This document shows positions 7,855-17,069 of a stretch of 64,000 nucleotides of DNA, in pieces; within the stretch, counting starts at the first letter, position 1; every line of letters starts with the position of its first letter. This stretch comes from an uncultured Pseudomonadota bacterium (GTDB taxonomy: Bacteria; Pseudomonadota; Gammaproteobacteria; Burkholderiales; JALYOK01), in NCBI GenBank assembly GCA_902826775.1, contig CADEHE010000003.1:1-64000 (forward strand), written 5' to 3'. The notes below the pieces were generated by a model, which saw nothing but the letters and a program-made list of their open reading frames with translations, was not told the origin of the DNA and made no database searches. A program made the translations under genes and the position numbers.

Positions 7855-8421
7855 ATGGCAAAAGTAAATGCAACGGAAATTCGCGCAGGCAACCTGCTCG
7901 AGTGGGACAAGCGCATCTGGCGCGTATTGAAATCGCACCACGTGCATGTCGGCGGCCGCGGCGGCGCCTACATGCAGGTCGAGATGAAGGACATCGAGGT
8001 CGGCACCAAGACCAACCAGCGCTTCCGCACCGATGAGAAAATCGAGCGCGCCTTTGTCGAACCGCGCGAGTTGCAGTATTTGTACCAAGAAGGCGATAAC
8101 TACATCTTCATGGACAAGGAATCGTACGAACAGCTAACTTTGTCGGCGGAATTTCTCGAAGGCCAAACCGGTTACTTGCTGCCCAACACCGACGTGCAAG
8201 TCAACTTCCACAACGAGCGCCCGATCGGTGTTGAACTGCCCGCTTCCGTCGTGCTGGCGGTGGTAGAAACTGAACCGGGGATCAAGAACGCTACTGCCAC
8301 CACGACCTACAAGCCGGCAAAGATGGAAACAGGGCTGATCGTGCAAGTTCCTCCCTTCGTCAACGAAGGCGAGAAGATTCGCATCAATACCGATTCCGGC
8401 GAGTACATGGAGCGCATGTAG
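7855..8421 (+). CDS. efp: Translation elongation factor P
   Basis: A 188-residue EF-P of standard length with the KOW-like N-domain and two OB domains. It binds ribosomes stalled at polyproline. The modification loop reads HVHVGGRGGAYMQVEM with Arg35 at the tip. The surrounding GGAYMQVEMK sequence resembles the alphaproteobacterial/rickettsial type, where the tip is usually Lys. The rhamnosylated arginine type known from many betaproteobacteria has a different loop. No earP, epmA or epmB gene is adjacent. A TAAAAT box at 7822-7827 may be its -10. It is divergent from the UDG gene. Confidence 0.95.
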   Translation: MAKVNATEIRAGNLLEWDKRIWRVLKSHHVHVGGRGGAYMQVEMKDIEVGTKTNQRFRTDEKIERAFVEPRELQYLYQEGDNYIFMDKESYEQLTLSAEFLEGQTGYLLPNTDVQVNFHNERPIGVELPASVVLAVVETEPGIKNATATTTYKPAKMETGLIVQVPPFVNEGEKIRINTDSGEYMERM

Positions 8422-8574
8422 TTGCGGCGCGCTGCCGAACTTTTACGATAGTTTTACATACCTTTCACCGGCATCTCACCACCGCTTCGCCCCGCCCGCC
8501 TACGCTAGTTCAAGGCCGCACCCCGTTTGCTCGGGCCGGCCTGACCGACTAACCAAGCACAAGGGAACACGGAT

Positions 8575-9942
8575 ATGGCGATGCATGATTCCAGACGGCG
8601 CCGCGGCGGCATTGGCGCGTGGGCTTACCTTTTCAGCACACTGCTGGCACTGTCTTTTGCGACGACGGCGAATGCTGATCAGGGTACACAACAAGTCAAC
8701 CTCAACGTAGCGCTCGGCTCTCCGGTGGTTTTGGCGGGTGCGAAGCAAACCGCCGTGGTCAAAGTCGCCCTTACCGGGGCACAAATTGACAGCGAAAGGC
8801 AGCGTACTCCAGTCAATGTGGCTATTGTGCTGGATCGCTCCGGCTCAATGGCCGGCGCGAAGATCGAGCATGCCAAGCAAGCCGCCGCGATTGCCATCGA
8901 TCGCCTCGACGCCAATGATGTGGCCGCCATCGTCACCTACGACGATGTCGTCAAAGTCATCATGCCCGCCACCCGCGTCGCGGACAAGTCGGCATTCAAA
9001 CGCGCCATTGCCCGTATCCAACCGGGCGGCAGCACGGCGCTGTTCGCGGGCGTCGCTAAGGGCGCGAAGGAAGTGGAAAAATTTCTGCAACGCGAACGCG
9101 TCAATCGCGTCATCCTGCTCTCCGACGGACTGGCTAACGTCGGCCCGAGTTCCCCCGACGAACTGGGCCAACTCGGCGCCTCGCTGGCTAAAGACGGCAT
9201 CAGCGTCACCACCATCGGGCTCGGGTTGGGCTACAACGAAGACCTAATGGCGCGTCTGGCTGGCATGAGCGACGGCAGCCACGCCTTCGTCGAGCACCCG
9301 CAGGAGTTGGCGCGTATCTTCGATGCCGAGTTCGGCGACGTGCTTTCCGTCGTCGCGCAGGAAGTCAGAATCAATATCCGCTGTGCCGATGGCATCAAAC
9401 CTGTTCGGGTGCTTGGCCGCGAGGCGGACATAGCAGGACAAAACGTGTCGATGAGCATGAATCAACTGTACGGCGCGCAGGAGAAGTTCGTGCTGCTTGA
9501 AGTCGAGGTGCCCCCCGGCCGGCCTGGTGCGCGGCTGACGGTGGCCGAAGTCGATGTCGCCTACTTCAATACCACGACCAAACAGTCCGATCGCGTCGCC
9601 GGCCAAGTAGCGCTTAGCTACAGCGATTCGCAGCAGAGCGTGACGCAAGCCACCGACAAGAAGGTCATGGCCGATGCGGTCGAGCAAGTAGCCAATAGCA
9701 TCAGCAAAGAGGCGATCAAATTGAAGGATGCCGGCAAACTCATGGAGGCGCGTAAAAAACTTGAAGAAGGCGCGTCCTATTTGGAGCAGAACGCGCAACA
9801 ATATCAAGTGCCGAGGCTGAGAGGCTTAAGCGGTCAATTCAAGAAGGATTCGGCCGAACTGGACGACGAAAGGCAGTGGAATCGCCAGCGCAAGAGCATG
9901 GTCAAGCGCCAGTACTCGACGGAGAAGCAGCAAAAGTTTTGA
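8575..9942 (+). CDS. Exported von Willebrand factor A domain protein
   Basis: A 455-residue protein with an N-terminal signal peptide (AYLFSTLLALSFATTANA). The VWA domain (about residues 80-260) carries a complete MIDAS start, DRSGSM at 87-92, and a later ILLSDGLANVG strand. The C-terminal 190 residues are helical and end in a highly charged basic tail (RQWNRQRKSMVKRQYSTEK). AAGGGA precedes the start. It stands at the head of a same-strand group leading through a two-component system to an mxa-like cluster, but a hairpin follows it, so it may be a separate transcript. It is probably a periplasmic metal-dependent protein-interaction factor. Confidence 0.82.
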   Translation: MAMHDSRRRRGGIGAWAYLFSTLLALSFATTANADQGTQQVNLNVALGSPVVLAGAKQTAVVKVALTGAQIDSERQRTPVNVAIVLDRSGSMAGAKIEHAKQAAAIAIDRLDANDVAAIVTYDDVVKVIMPATRVADKSAFKRAIARIQPGGSTALFAGVAKGAKEVEKFLQRERVNRVILLSDGLANVGPSSPDELGQLGASLAKDGISVTTIGLGLGYNEDLMARLAGMSDGSHAFVEHPQELARIFDAEFGDVLSVVAQEVRINIRCADGIKPVRVLGREADIAGQNVSMSMNQLYGAQEKFVLLEVEVPPGRPGARLTVAEVDVAYFNTTTKQSDRVAGQVALSYSDSQQSVTQATDKKVMADAVEQVANSISKEAIKLKDAGKLMEARKKLEEGASYLEQNAQQYQVPRLRGLSGQFKKDSAELDDERQWNRQRKSMVKRQYSTEKQQKF

Positions 9943-9969
9943 CCACAAGCAACTGCGCCATTGTGCACG

Positions 9970-10003
9970 GTGCCCGAAGGTCGGAATCTCCACCTTTGGG
10001 CAC
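9970..10003 (+). terminator. Probable hairpin terminator after the VWA gene
   Basis: GTGCCC-GAAGGT pairs with ACCTTT-GGGCAC through a 12 bp stem with one G-U pair and a 10-base loop. It is followed by TCACTTTTCC. The T-tract is short, so termination may be partial. Confidence 0.5.
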
Positions 10004-10039
10004 TCACTTTTCCTCCCACGCCGTGCCACACCCACCCCC

Positions 10040-11617
10040 ATGCGCAACAAGTCCTTCATTGCCGTAGTGCTCATCGTGCTGCTGCCGGTGGCCGGGCTCG
10101 GCTGGCTCGGGGTGCGCTTGCTCGGTAGCGAACGCCAAGCCCTCGAACATCGCACGCGTACGCTGGTCGAGGCGCAACTGCTGATAATCGACGATTCAAT
10201 CAAGGCCTACTTTGACGCGCAGCGCAGCCAACTGCTTCGCGACATCAAGGGCCTGCCGCGCGACACCACCGCGCTGCGCACCTACGCCCAGAGCAAGCGG
10301 TTGGTGCGCCAAGTTTTTGTCATGGATGCACGCGGGGAGCGCTTGCACCCGCCGGTCAACGCTGCGCTCACCGAAGCAGAACAGCGCTTTCTGGTTCGCA
10401 GCGCCGACATCTGGCGCAGCCGTGACATCTTGTATCAAGGCGCCCAGCCGCCGGCGCAGGAACCGGACTTGCGCAAGACCGATGCGATGCGCAGCGATGG
10501 CTGGTACGTATGGCACTGGGCCACGGAGACCGACTTGATCTTTTGGCAGCGCGATGCTGAGCGCCTGATCGGCATAGAACTCGAGCCGGCCCGCGTCAAG
10601 GCTGACATCATCGGCTTGCTGCCAGCCACCGCAAGCAACGAAGAGCACCTCGGCCCTGCGCGCATTCAGCTGCTGGATGAGCGCGGCGCGTTAGCGTATC
10701 AATGGGGAGAATTGAACGGCGGCAGCGATGCCACTGCGCGGTTATTGGCGCAGCGCCCGCTCAGCCATCCGCTCGGCAGTTGGAAGCTCGCTTACTATGC
10801 GCCCGCGGCCAACGGCAGCGCGGTGAGCGGCAAGCTGGGACTGGCCAGCGCCGTGAGTGCATTGGCGCTGGCGATCGCTGGCCTGGCCTGGTATCTGCAC
10901 CGCGAACACACGCGCACGGCAAGATTGGCGATGCAACGCGTAAACTTTGTCAACCAAGTTTCGCACGAGTTGAAAATCCCGCTCACCAATATCCGCATGT
11001 ATGCGGAACTGCTCGCACAACAACTCGACGGCAGCGAGGAAAGGCCGCGCCGCTACCTCGACATCATCGTCGCCGAAAGCCAACGGCTCTCACGCCTGAT
11101 CCTCAATGTATTGAACTTCGGCCGCATGCAGCGCGAGGCGGTGCGCTTGCACCGGCAGGCTGGCGTCATTGATGCCGCCGTCGCCAGCGCGCTGGAAGCA
11201 TTCCGCCCAGCCTTGGAAGGCAAAGGCGTGCAGATTTCGTTTACGCGCGGCGCGCCGGCGAACGCCGAGTTCGACCGCGACGCGCTGGAGCAAATCCTCA
11301 ACAACCTGTTCAGTAACGTGGAAAAGTATGGCAGCTCCGGCGCGCGGCTGGACGTCATCACTGAGCAGAGCGCAGATCACACCGTGATCCGCGTGCGCGA
11401 CTATGGCGCCGGCATTCCTTTGCGCGAGCGGGAACGCGTATTTGAAGCGTTCTTCCGCCTCAACTCCAAGCTTAGCGACGGTGTTACCGGCACCGGGATA
11501 GGCCTGACCATCGCGCGCGAACTGGCGCGGCTGCACGGCGGGGAACTGCGCTTGCTCGAGAGCGAATCCGGAGCCCACTTCGAAGTGACATTGCGCACCG
11601 CCGGAGCGAGGGCATGA
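10040..11617 (+). CDS. Membrane sensor histidine kinase
   Basis: A 525-residue kinase with transmembrane segments near residues 7-28 and 266-286 bracketing a periplasmic domain of about 235 residues. The HisKA H-box is NQVSHELKIPLTNIRMYAEL with His309. The HATPase domain shows N (LNNLFSNVEKYG), DYGAGIP and TGTGIGLTI boxes. Note SNVEKYG where most kinases have NAxKY. Its stop overlaps the response regulator start by 4 bp, so the pair is cognate. The signal is unknown; the position before an mxa-like cluster suggests control of those genes, as two-component systems do in methylotrophs. Confidence 0.92.
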   Translation: MRNKSFIAVVLIVLLPVAGLGWLGVRLLGSERQALEHRTRTLVEAQLLIIDDSIKAYFDAQRSQLLRDIKGLPRDTTALRTYAQSKRLVRQVFVMDARGERLHPPVNAALTEAEQRFLVRSADIWRSRDILYQGAQPPAQEPDLRKTDAMRSDGWYVWHWATETDLIFWQRDAERLIGIELEPARVKADIIGLLPATASNEEHLGPARIQLLDERGALAYQWGELNGGSDATARLLAQRPLSHPLGSWKLAYYAPAANGSAVSGKLGLASAVSALALAIAGLAWYLHREHTRTARLAMQRVNFVNQVSHELKIPLTNIRMYAELLAQQLDGSEERPRRYLDIIVAESQRLSRLILNVLNFGRMQREAVRLHRQAGVIDAAVASALEAFRPALEGKGVQISFTRGAPANAEFDRDALEQILNNLFSNVEKYGSSGARLDVITEQSADHTVIRVRDYGAGIPLRERERVFEAFFRLNSKLSDGVTGTGIGLTIARELARLHGGELRLLESESGAHFEVTLRTAGARA

Positions 11618-12300
11618 AAGTTCTCATTGCCGAGGATGACATCCATATTTGCCGCGGCTTGCAAGATTTGCTTGAGAGCGAGGGCTACGGCACGATCGCG
11701 GCGGGCGACGGCGAACAAGCGCTGGCTTTGTTCGAAAGCGAGCGCCCTGACTTCGTGCTGTTGGACATCATGATGCCAAAGCGCGACGGCTATCAGGTAT
11801 GTCGCGACATCCGCCGCATCGATGCGGAAGTGCCGGTCATTTTCATCAGCGCCAAGTCGGAAGAGATCGATCGCGTCGTGGGTCTCGAACTCGGGGCCGA
11901 CGATTTCATCATGAAACCTTTCGGCACACGCGAAGTCATCGCGCGTATCCGCGCGGTGACACGCCGCTTCTTGCGGCGCGAAGCGAGCCCAGGCACAGTG
12001 CAAGTATTACGCTTCGGCGAACTCGAACTGTTCCCGGCGGAACTGCGCGCGCGGCGCGGCGCGGAGGTGATCGAACTGAGCTTGCGCGATGTGCGGATTC
12101 TGACCTTACTGCACAAACAGCGCGGCAAAGTCGTGAGCCGCGACGAACTCTACGATCAATGTTGGGGGCGGACGCACATTCCCAGCAGCCGCACACTCGA
12201 CCAGCATATATCGAAGCTGCGCAAAGCCATTGAAGCCGATCCGCGCAATCCAAGCATCATCGAAACCGTACACGGCATCGGTTACCGCTACGACGGCTAG
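11614..12300 (+). CDS. OmpR/PhoB-family response regulator
   Basis: A 228-residue regulator. The receiver domain has the acidic pair in AEDD, phospho-acceptor Asp51 (LLDIMMPKRDG) and the conserved Lys in MKPFG. The C-terminal winged-helix domain ends with the usual TVHGIGYRYDG. It is cognate to the overlapping kinase. It ends 113 bases before the MoxR-type gene; a TATACT box at 12376-12381 may mark a promoter for that downstream cluster. Confidence 0.94.
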   Translation: MKVLIAEDDIHICRGLQDLLESEGYGTIAAGDGEQALALFESERPDFVLLDIMMPKRDGYQVCRDIRRIDAEVPVIFISAKSEEIDRVVGLELGADDFIMKPFGTREVIARIRAVTRRFLRREASPGTVQVLRFGELELFPAELRARRGAEVIELSLRDVRILTLLHKQRGKVVSRDELYDQCWGRTHIPSSRTLDQHISKLRKAIEADPRNPSIIETVHGIGYRYDG

Positions 12301-12413
12301 CCGGCCCCGCGGGTTGCCCCGCCGGCACCGTCGATGACACAGCTTCGGCAAAGCGGTTCGCGTGTTTCGCTGCGGTATACTGGCCGCGGCTCAAACGAGG
12401 TGAACAATCCGCC

Positions 12414-13436
12414 ATGCAAAATAAGGACGGCCTGCTCGCCGATTGGCACGAGCGCGCCCAACAGCTTCAAGACGAAGTCCGCTGCGCGGTCATCGGCCAA
12501 GACCGCATCATCAAGCTGATCGCCACCGCAATTTTTGCCCGCGGCCATGTACTGCTCGAAGGCGATGTTGGTGTCGGCAAGACCACCATCTTGCGCGCGT
12601 TCGCCCGCGCCATCGGCGGCGCGTTTGCACGCGTTGAAGGCACTGTGGACTTGCTGCCGAATGATTTGCTTTATTACACTTACATCGCCGCAGACGGCAA
12701 ACCGCGCGTTGATCCGGGGCCATTGTTGCAGCACGAGGAACGCTTATCGGTGTTCTTCTTCAACGAGGTAAACCGTGCGCGTCCGCAAGTGCATTCGCTG
12801 TTGCTGCGCGCGATGGCGGAGAAGAGCGCGCATGCGTTCAGCCGCGACTACACTTTTCCGCATCTGACCGTATTCGCCGATCGCAACCGCGTCGAAAAGG
12901 AAGAAACCTTCGAGATTTCCTCCGCGGCGCGCGATCGCTTCATGTTTGAACTACAGGTTGAGACGCCGCAAGACGCGCAGACGCAGCGCGCACTGATGTT
13001 CGAGCCGCGTTTTCACGACGTCGATGAATTACTCAAGAGCGTCGCCGAGGCAATGCTGCCGTATACCGAGCTCAACGCGATCGGCGCTCACATTCAAACC
13101 GGCGTGCGCGCCAGCGAGCAGTTAGAGCAGTACGCGCTGACCCTTTGGCATGCGACGCGCGCGCCGCAGCAATTCGGGGTGCAGATCGAAGGCGTCAACA
13201 TGCCACAGCTCTTGACCGCAGGGGCAAGCCCGCGCGCGATGAGCATGCTCTTGCGTGCCGCGCGCGTGACCGCATGGCTGGACCGGCGCGACTACGTGAC
13301 GCCGGAGGACATACATGCCGTGTTCAAACCCGCGATCGTGCATCGCGTGTTCTTGACTCCGGTCTATGAGCTGCGGCGCAGCGAAATCGTGCATCAATTA
13401 GCTGAGCAGATCCTGGCCAAGATTGCAGCGCCTTAG
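12414..13436 (+). CDS. mxaR: MoxR-type AAA+ ATPase (MxaR-like)
   Basis: A 340-residue AAA+ ATPase of the MoxR family. Walker A is GDVGVGKT (residues 50-57). Walker B reads FFFNEVNRA, so the usual Asp is Asn, as in many MoxR proteins. MoxR proteins work with VWA proteins to mature metalloenzymes. It is the first of six genes matching the order mxaR-S-A-C-K-L, known for calcium/cofactor assembly of methanol dehydrogenase. GAGGTGA lies upstream of the start. The symbol is by gene order and family; no methanol dehydrogenase gene is visible nearby. Confidence 0.82.
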   Translation: MQNKDGLLADWHERAQQLQDEVRCAVIGQDRIIKLIATAIFARGHVLLEGDVGVGKTTILRAFARAIGGAFARVEGTVDLLPNDLLYYTYIAADGKPRVDPGPLLQHEERLSVFFFNEVNRARPQVHSLLLRAMAEKSAHAFSRDYTFPHLTVFADRNRVEKEETFEISSAARDRFMFELQVETPQDAQTQRALMFEPRFHDVDELLKSVAEAMLPYTELNAIGAHIQTGVRASEQLEQYALTLWHATRAPQQFGVQIEGVNMPQLLTAGASPRAMSMLLRAARVTAWLDRRDYVTPEDIHAVFKPAIVHRVFLTPVYELRRSEIVHQLAEQILAKIAAP

Positions 13437-13545
13437 CCGCGATGAGATCGCTTTGTGCACCTGCTAAGCCGGATACTGTCAGTAGAGTATGTTTGCCATT
13501 AGCTCTCAATATGGCTAATCGGATTAAACTCATAGCGGTATTGCC

Positions 13546-14451
13546 GTGAGCACACAGATCCACTACCGCATTGATTGGCGCTCGCGCGCGGTTTTCCCGG
13601 GCGCGCACGCCAGCATTCAAAACGGTGGCGGCATGGAGTTCAGTCACCACGTTGATTTGCTCGATGCTGCAGATCCGCGCCGCGTCGACTTGCACGCCTC
13701 GCTCAAGGATCCCTTCGGAAAATGGCTGGTGCGCCGCTTTCGTCAGCGCAGCGGAATCTCAGTCTACGTCCTCGCCGATCTGTCCGCTTCCATGGGGTTT
13801 GCCGGCAAGCGGCGCAAACTCGATACGCTCGCCGACCTCACCCATGCGCTAGCCTATTCCGCGCATCGCAGCGGCGACCGCTTCGGGTTTATCGGTTGCG
13901 GCGCGGCGCTGCAGCCCGAATGGTATCTGCCCGCTAGCCAGCAAACCGGTGCGGGCATTGCGCTTAGCCAGCGCCTGCGCAACTTCAGCCCGAGCGGCGC
14001 GGGCGCGAGCGCGCTGATCGAGGGCTGCGCGCACATAGCGCGCCAACGCTCTTTAGTATTTCTGGTCTCGGATTTTCATTTCCCGTTCGAATTGCTCGAT
14101 GACATTTTGGCGCGCCTGACGCCGCACCATGTTGTCCCGGTGGTGCTATGGGATCGCGCCGAACTCGAGCCACCGGCGCGCTGGGGCTTGGCGCGCTTGC
14201 GCGACAGCGAATCGCGGCGCGAGCGGTTCGTGTTCCTAACGCCGCGCTTTGCCGGCGACTTGGCGCATATTTATGCCCGGCGCCGCGCGGAGCTGACGCA
14301 GCGCTTCATGCAATATCGAATGCAACCTCTATTCATGCTCGACGGATTCAGCGCCGACAATGTCACCGCGTACTTCTACAGCGACCATGCCGCAGCCAAC
14401 GCTGCCGCCATCGAGTCCGGCACTAAAGCGGTAATCACCGCGTATGCGTAG
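13546..14451 (+). CDS. mxaS: DUF58 protein (MxaS-like)
   Basis: A 301-residue protein with the DUF58 fold, a VWA relative. Residues 40-60 (DPRRVDLHASLKDPFGKW) and the metal-site-like LADLSASMGF are recognisable, as is VFLVSDFHFP. DUF58 proteins are the regular partners of MoxR ATPases. It starts with GTG and overlaps the following gene by 8 bp. The place in the cluster equals mxaS. Confidence 0.8.
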   Translation: MSTQIHYRIDWRSRAVFPGAHASIQNGGGMEFSHHVDLLDAADPRRVDLHASLKDPFGKWLVRRFRQRSGISVYVLADLSASMGFAGKRRKLDTLADLTHALAYSAHRSGDRFGFIGCGAALQPEWYLPASQQTGAGIALSQRLRNFSPSGAGASALIEGCAHIARQRSLVFLVSDFHFPFELLDDILARLTPHHVVPVVLWDRAELEPPARWGLARLRDSESRRERFVFLTPRFAGDLAHIYARRRAELTQRFMQYRMQPLFMLDGFSADNVTAYFYSDHAAANAAAIESGTKAVITAYA

Positions 14452-15541
14452 CCTGCTGCTCGGTTGGCTGTTGACGAGTTGCGCCGGACTTGCGCTCGCT
14501 GCAACGGGCGCCGAGGAGCGCGCCAACAGCGTGTCACGGCACTACGGCCTGCTGGTCGGCGATCGCATCACGCAGCAAGTGCGCATCGCCGTGCCCGCGA
14601 CGCACACGCTCGAGCGCAGTTCATTGCCGAAGAACGGCCGCGCCAACCGGTGGATGGAACTACAAGCGAGCGAGGTTGCGCAGCGCGTCGTAGGCAACGA
14701 GCACCACTACGATGTCACGCTGCGCTACCAAATCATGACCAGTGACGAGACCGTCAGTCTCGCCGCCCTGCCACGCCCCACACTGCGGTTTGTTGGCACC
14801 GCCGCATTGGCGGCGAACTCCGCATCCCCCGCGTTAGCGGCGAAGTCCGCGTCTCCCGCGTTAGCGGCGAACTCCACGTCCCCCGCCTCAGCGGTAAACT
14901 CCGCCCTCCCCACTTCAGCGGCGGACGGCTCATCTCCAGCCGCAGCCGCAAACGCCTCTGACGGCGCAGCAGCGGCGTATGCCGCGACATCCGCCACGAC
15001 TTTGACCATGCGCTTGAGCGAGCAGCATGTCAGCGTATCGCCAATCAGCGATGCCGATGCGTGGGACCGCGAAGGCTTACAAGCGCTGCGCCCCGAGCGC
15101 GGCACACCGTTGCTGAACAGCGCCGCTACAAGACAGCGCATCGCCGCTTATGTCGCTGCGCTGACCGCGCTCTCTGCATATTGGCTGTACCGGCTCTACG
15201 GCGTGCCGTTCCTCGCGCGCAGCCGCGGGCCGTTCGCGCGTGCCCGGCGGGCACTGCATCGTGTGCGCGGAGCGGACGCCGCGGCGATGCAAAGCGCCAT
15301 GCGCGAACTGCATCGCGCGTTCGATACAACCTTCGGCGCGACGCTGTTCCATCACGGCATCGAAACATTCCTCGCCCAGTATCCGCGCTACGGCAGCTTG
15401 CGCGAGCCGATCCAACGCTTCTTCGCGTTATCGCGCAGCCGTTTTTACGAAACCGCGACGCCGACCCATGATGACGCACAACTCGCACAGTTGCGTGAAC
15501 TGGCGCAGCGCTTGAGTCTACTGGAGCGCGGGCTGACATGA
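14444..15541 (+). CDS. mxaA: MxaA-like membrane-anchored protein with an internal repeat
   Basis: A 365-residue protein with a signal peptide (RSLLLGWLLTSCAGLALA), an extracytoplasmic N-terminal domain of about 100 residues, a repetitive Ala/Ser/Pro linker (about residues 118-180), a transmembrane helix near 228-247 and a cytoplasmic helical tail. The tail motif HRAFDTTFGATLFHHGIETF resembles MxaA. In methylotrophs mxaA is needed for active calcium-containing methanol dehydrogenase. It overlaps mxaS by 8 bp and mxaC by 4 bp. The expanded linker is unusual. Confidence 0.75.
   Translation: MRSLLLGWLLTSCAGLALAATGAEERANSVSRHYGLLVGDRITQQVRIAVPATHTLERSSLPKNGRANRWMELQASEVAQRVVGNEHHYDVTLRYQIMTSDETVSLAALPRPTLRFVGTAALAANSASPALAAKSASPALAANSTSPASAVNSALPTSAADGSSPAAAANASDGAAAAYAATSATTLTMRLSEQHVSVSPISDADAWDREGLQALRPERGTPLLNSAATRQRIAAYVAALTALSAYWLYRLYGVPFLARSRGPFARARRALHRVRGADAAAMQSAMRELHRAFDTTFGATLFHHGIETFLAQYPRYGSLREPIQRFFALSRSRFYETATPTHDDAQLAQLRELAQRLSLLERGLT
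14804..14938 (+). repeat. 27-base tandem repeat coding for an Ala-Ser-Pro linker
   Basis: About five in-frame 27-base units inside the mxaA-like gene encode ALAANSASP, ALAAKSASP, ALAANSTSP, ASAVNSALP and TSAADGSSP. The first three are nearly identical and the later ones degenerate, as expected for a linker that grows by slippage while staying in frame. Confidence 0.85.
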
Positions 15542-16509
15542 ATTTCGCCTATCCCTGGGTGCTGATCGCGCTGCCGCTCGCGCTGCTGGCGCTGGTAGGA
15601 CGCAGCCGTACCGTGTTGATCTATCCGTGGCTCGCGCTGACACCCCGGCATCGCCCATCGACGTACATGGATTGGTTGCTGCGCATCTTGCTGCTGCTCG
15701 CCATTGCCGCGCTGACTTTCGCCTTAGCGCGGCCATACAAACCGGAGGCGCGTGTCGAGCGCTATGGGCGCGGCGCTCAAATCGTGCTGTTGCTCGACCG
15801 CAGCCGCAGCATGGACGATCCGTTCGGCCGCCGTATCAGCGACCACTCCGGCGAGAGTAAGCAGCAAGTTGCGCAAAGAATGCTGCAGCAGTTCACCGCG
15901 AAGCGCCCGCAGGATTTGTTCGGCATGGTCGCATTCAGCGGCTTGGCGATTCCGATCGTGCAGTTCACGCAGAAGCAGGAGATCATTCGCGCTTCACTCG
16001 CCGCGACCACGCTCGACAAGGGTCTATCCGAAACGGACATCGGCCGTGGCATGCTGGCGGCGCTGCACTACTTCGACGCTCGACCCTACGCCGGCTCGCG
16101 CATCGTGTTGCTGGTTTCGGACGGTGGCGATCGCATCGACATCGACGTGCGCCGGGAAATCACGCGCCTAGCCCGCGCGCATCGGGTCGGCATATATTGG
16201 ATCTTCATTCGCTCGTTCAATAGCCCGGGTTTGAAGGAGCAACCTGAGGAGTATGCTAGTACCGTGCCGGAGCTGTTCTTGCACAAGTTTTTTCAGAGCC
16301 TTGGTACGCCATACCGCAACTACGAAGCCGAGGATCCAGCCGCGCTGGCGCGCGCGATCGACGACGTCGGCCGTTTGGAGACGCTGCCGCTGCGCTACGA
16401 GGAAGTTCTGGCACGACAAGAGTTCGCGCCGTGGGGCTACGCGCTAGCTGGAGTTGCCCTGGCAATTCTCTCTGCGGCACGATTGATTGAACGCGAGCGT
16501 TGGACATGA
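15538..16509 (+). CDS. mxaC: Membrane VWA protein (MxaC-like)
   Basis: A 323-residue BatA-type protein. Two N-terminal transmembrane helices (residues 5-22 and 44-65) are followed by a VWA domain with MIDAS motif DRSRSM near residue 86 and VLLVSDGGDRID, then a C-terminal transmembrane helix (YALAGVALAILSAARL). The loop architecture matches MxaC. Its start overlaps mxaA and its stop overlaps mxaK, so the block is one operon. Confidence 0.8.
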   Translation: MNFAYPWVLIALPLALLALVGRSRTVLIYPWLALTPRHRPSTYMDWLLRILLLLAIAALTFALARPYKPEARVERYGRGAQIVLLLDRSRSMDDPFGRRISDHSGESKQQVAQRMLQQFTAKRPQDLFGMVAFSGLAIPIVQFTQKQEIIRASLAATTLDKGLSETDIGRGMLAALHYFDARPYAGSRIVLLVSDGGDRIDIDVRREITRLARAHRVGIYWIFIRSFNSPGLKEQPEEYASTVPELFLHKFFQSLGTPYRNYEAEDPAALARAIDDVGRLETLPLRYEEVLARQEFAPWGYALAGVALAILSAARLIERERWT

Positions 16510-17069
16510 TCGCGCGCCTGCTGTCGCGTTGGCCGGCACGCGTAAGCATCGTTCTCGCTCTCGCGCTGCTCGCTGCGCTAGGCTACGATGCGCTGCACCT
16601 TGCGCGCCAGCAAGCGATCAACGCACGCATTCGCGCGGAGCAATCGCAATCTTTGGCGGCGGAGGAGCCGCTCGAAGTGGTGCATGCGGAAGCGTTGCGG
16701 CGAGCGCGCGACGGCAAATCACGCGAAGCGCATGACTTGTATGCCCGCGTGGCGCTGGGCGCCGGCCGCGACTTGCAGCTGCGCGCGGAATACAATCACG
16801 GCAATCTGCTGTTGCGCGAAGCGATGCAGATGCGTCAGGCCACCGAAGTCGATGACGGGCGCGCGCTGCCGGTATTGGAGCTGGCCAAGGAAGCGTTCCG
16901 CAAAGTGCTGCGCGAAACGCCCGAGGCTTGGGATGCGCGCTACAACCTCGAGCGCGCGCTGCGTCTGGCACCGGAACCGCCGGAAGTCGAAGAAGGCGAG
17001 GCTCCGGCGCCGCAGCAACGCGAGCGCGCGCCGACCACGATGCGCGGCGACGCGCTGGGTTTGCCGTGA
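16506..17069 (+). CDS. mxaK: MxaK-like protein
   Basis: A 187-residue protein with one N-terminal transmembrane helix (residues 8-25) and a helical, TPR-like body ending in ETPEAWDARYNLERALRLAP, a signature-like stretch of MxaK. The tail is acidic then basic. I place the start at ATG 16506, which overlaps the mxaC stop (ATGA); a TTG six bases earlier is also possible. Its stop overlaps the next start (GTGA). Confidence 0.75.
   Translation: MIARLLSRWPARVSIVLALALLAALGYDALHLARQQAINARIRAEQSQSLAAEEPLEVVHAEALRRARDGKSREAHDLYARVALGAGRDLQLRAEYNHGNLLLREAMQMRQATEVDDGRALPVLELAKEAFRKVLRETPEAWDARYNLERALRLAPEPPEVEEGEAPAPQQRERAPTTMRGDALGLP

Noticed and set aside
14804..14938. CRISPR array
   Set aside because: The 27-base units are directly adjacent without spacers and keep a reading frame.
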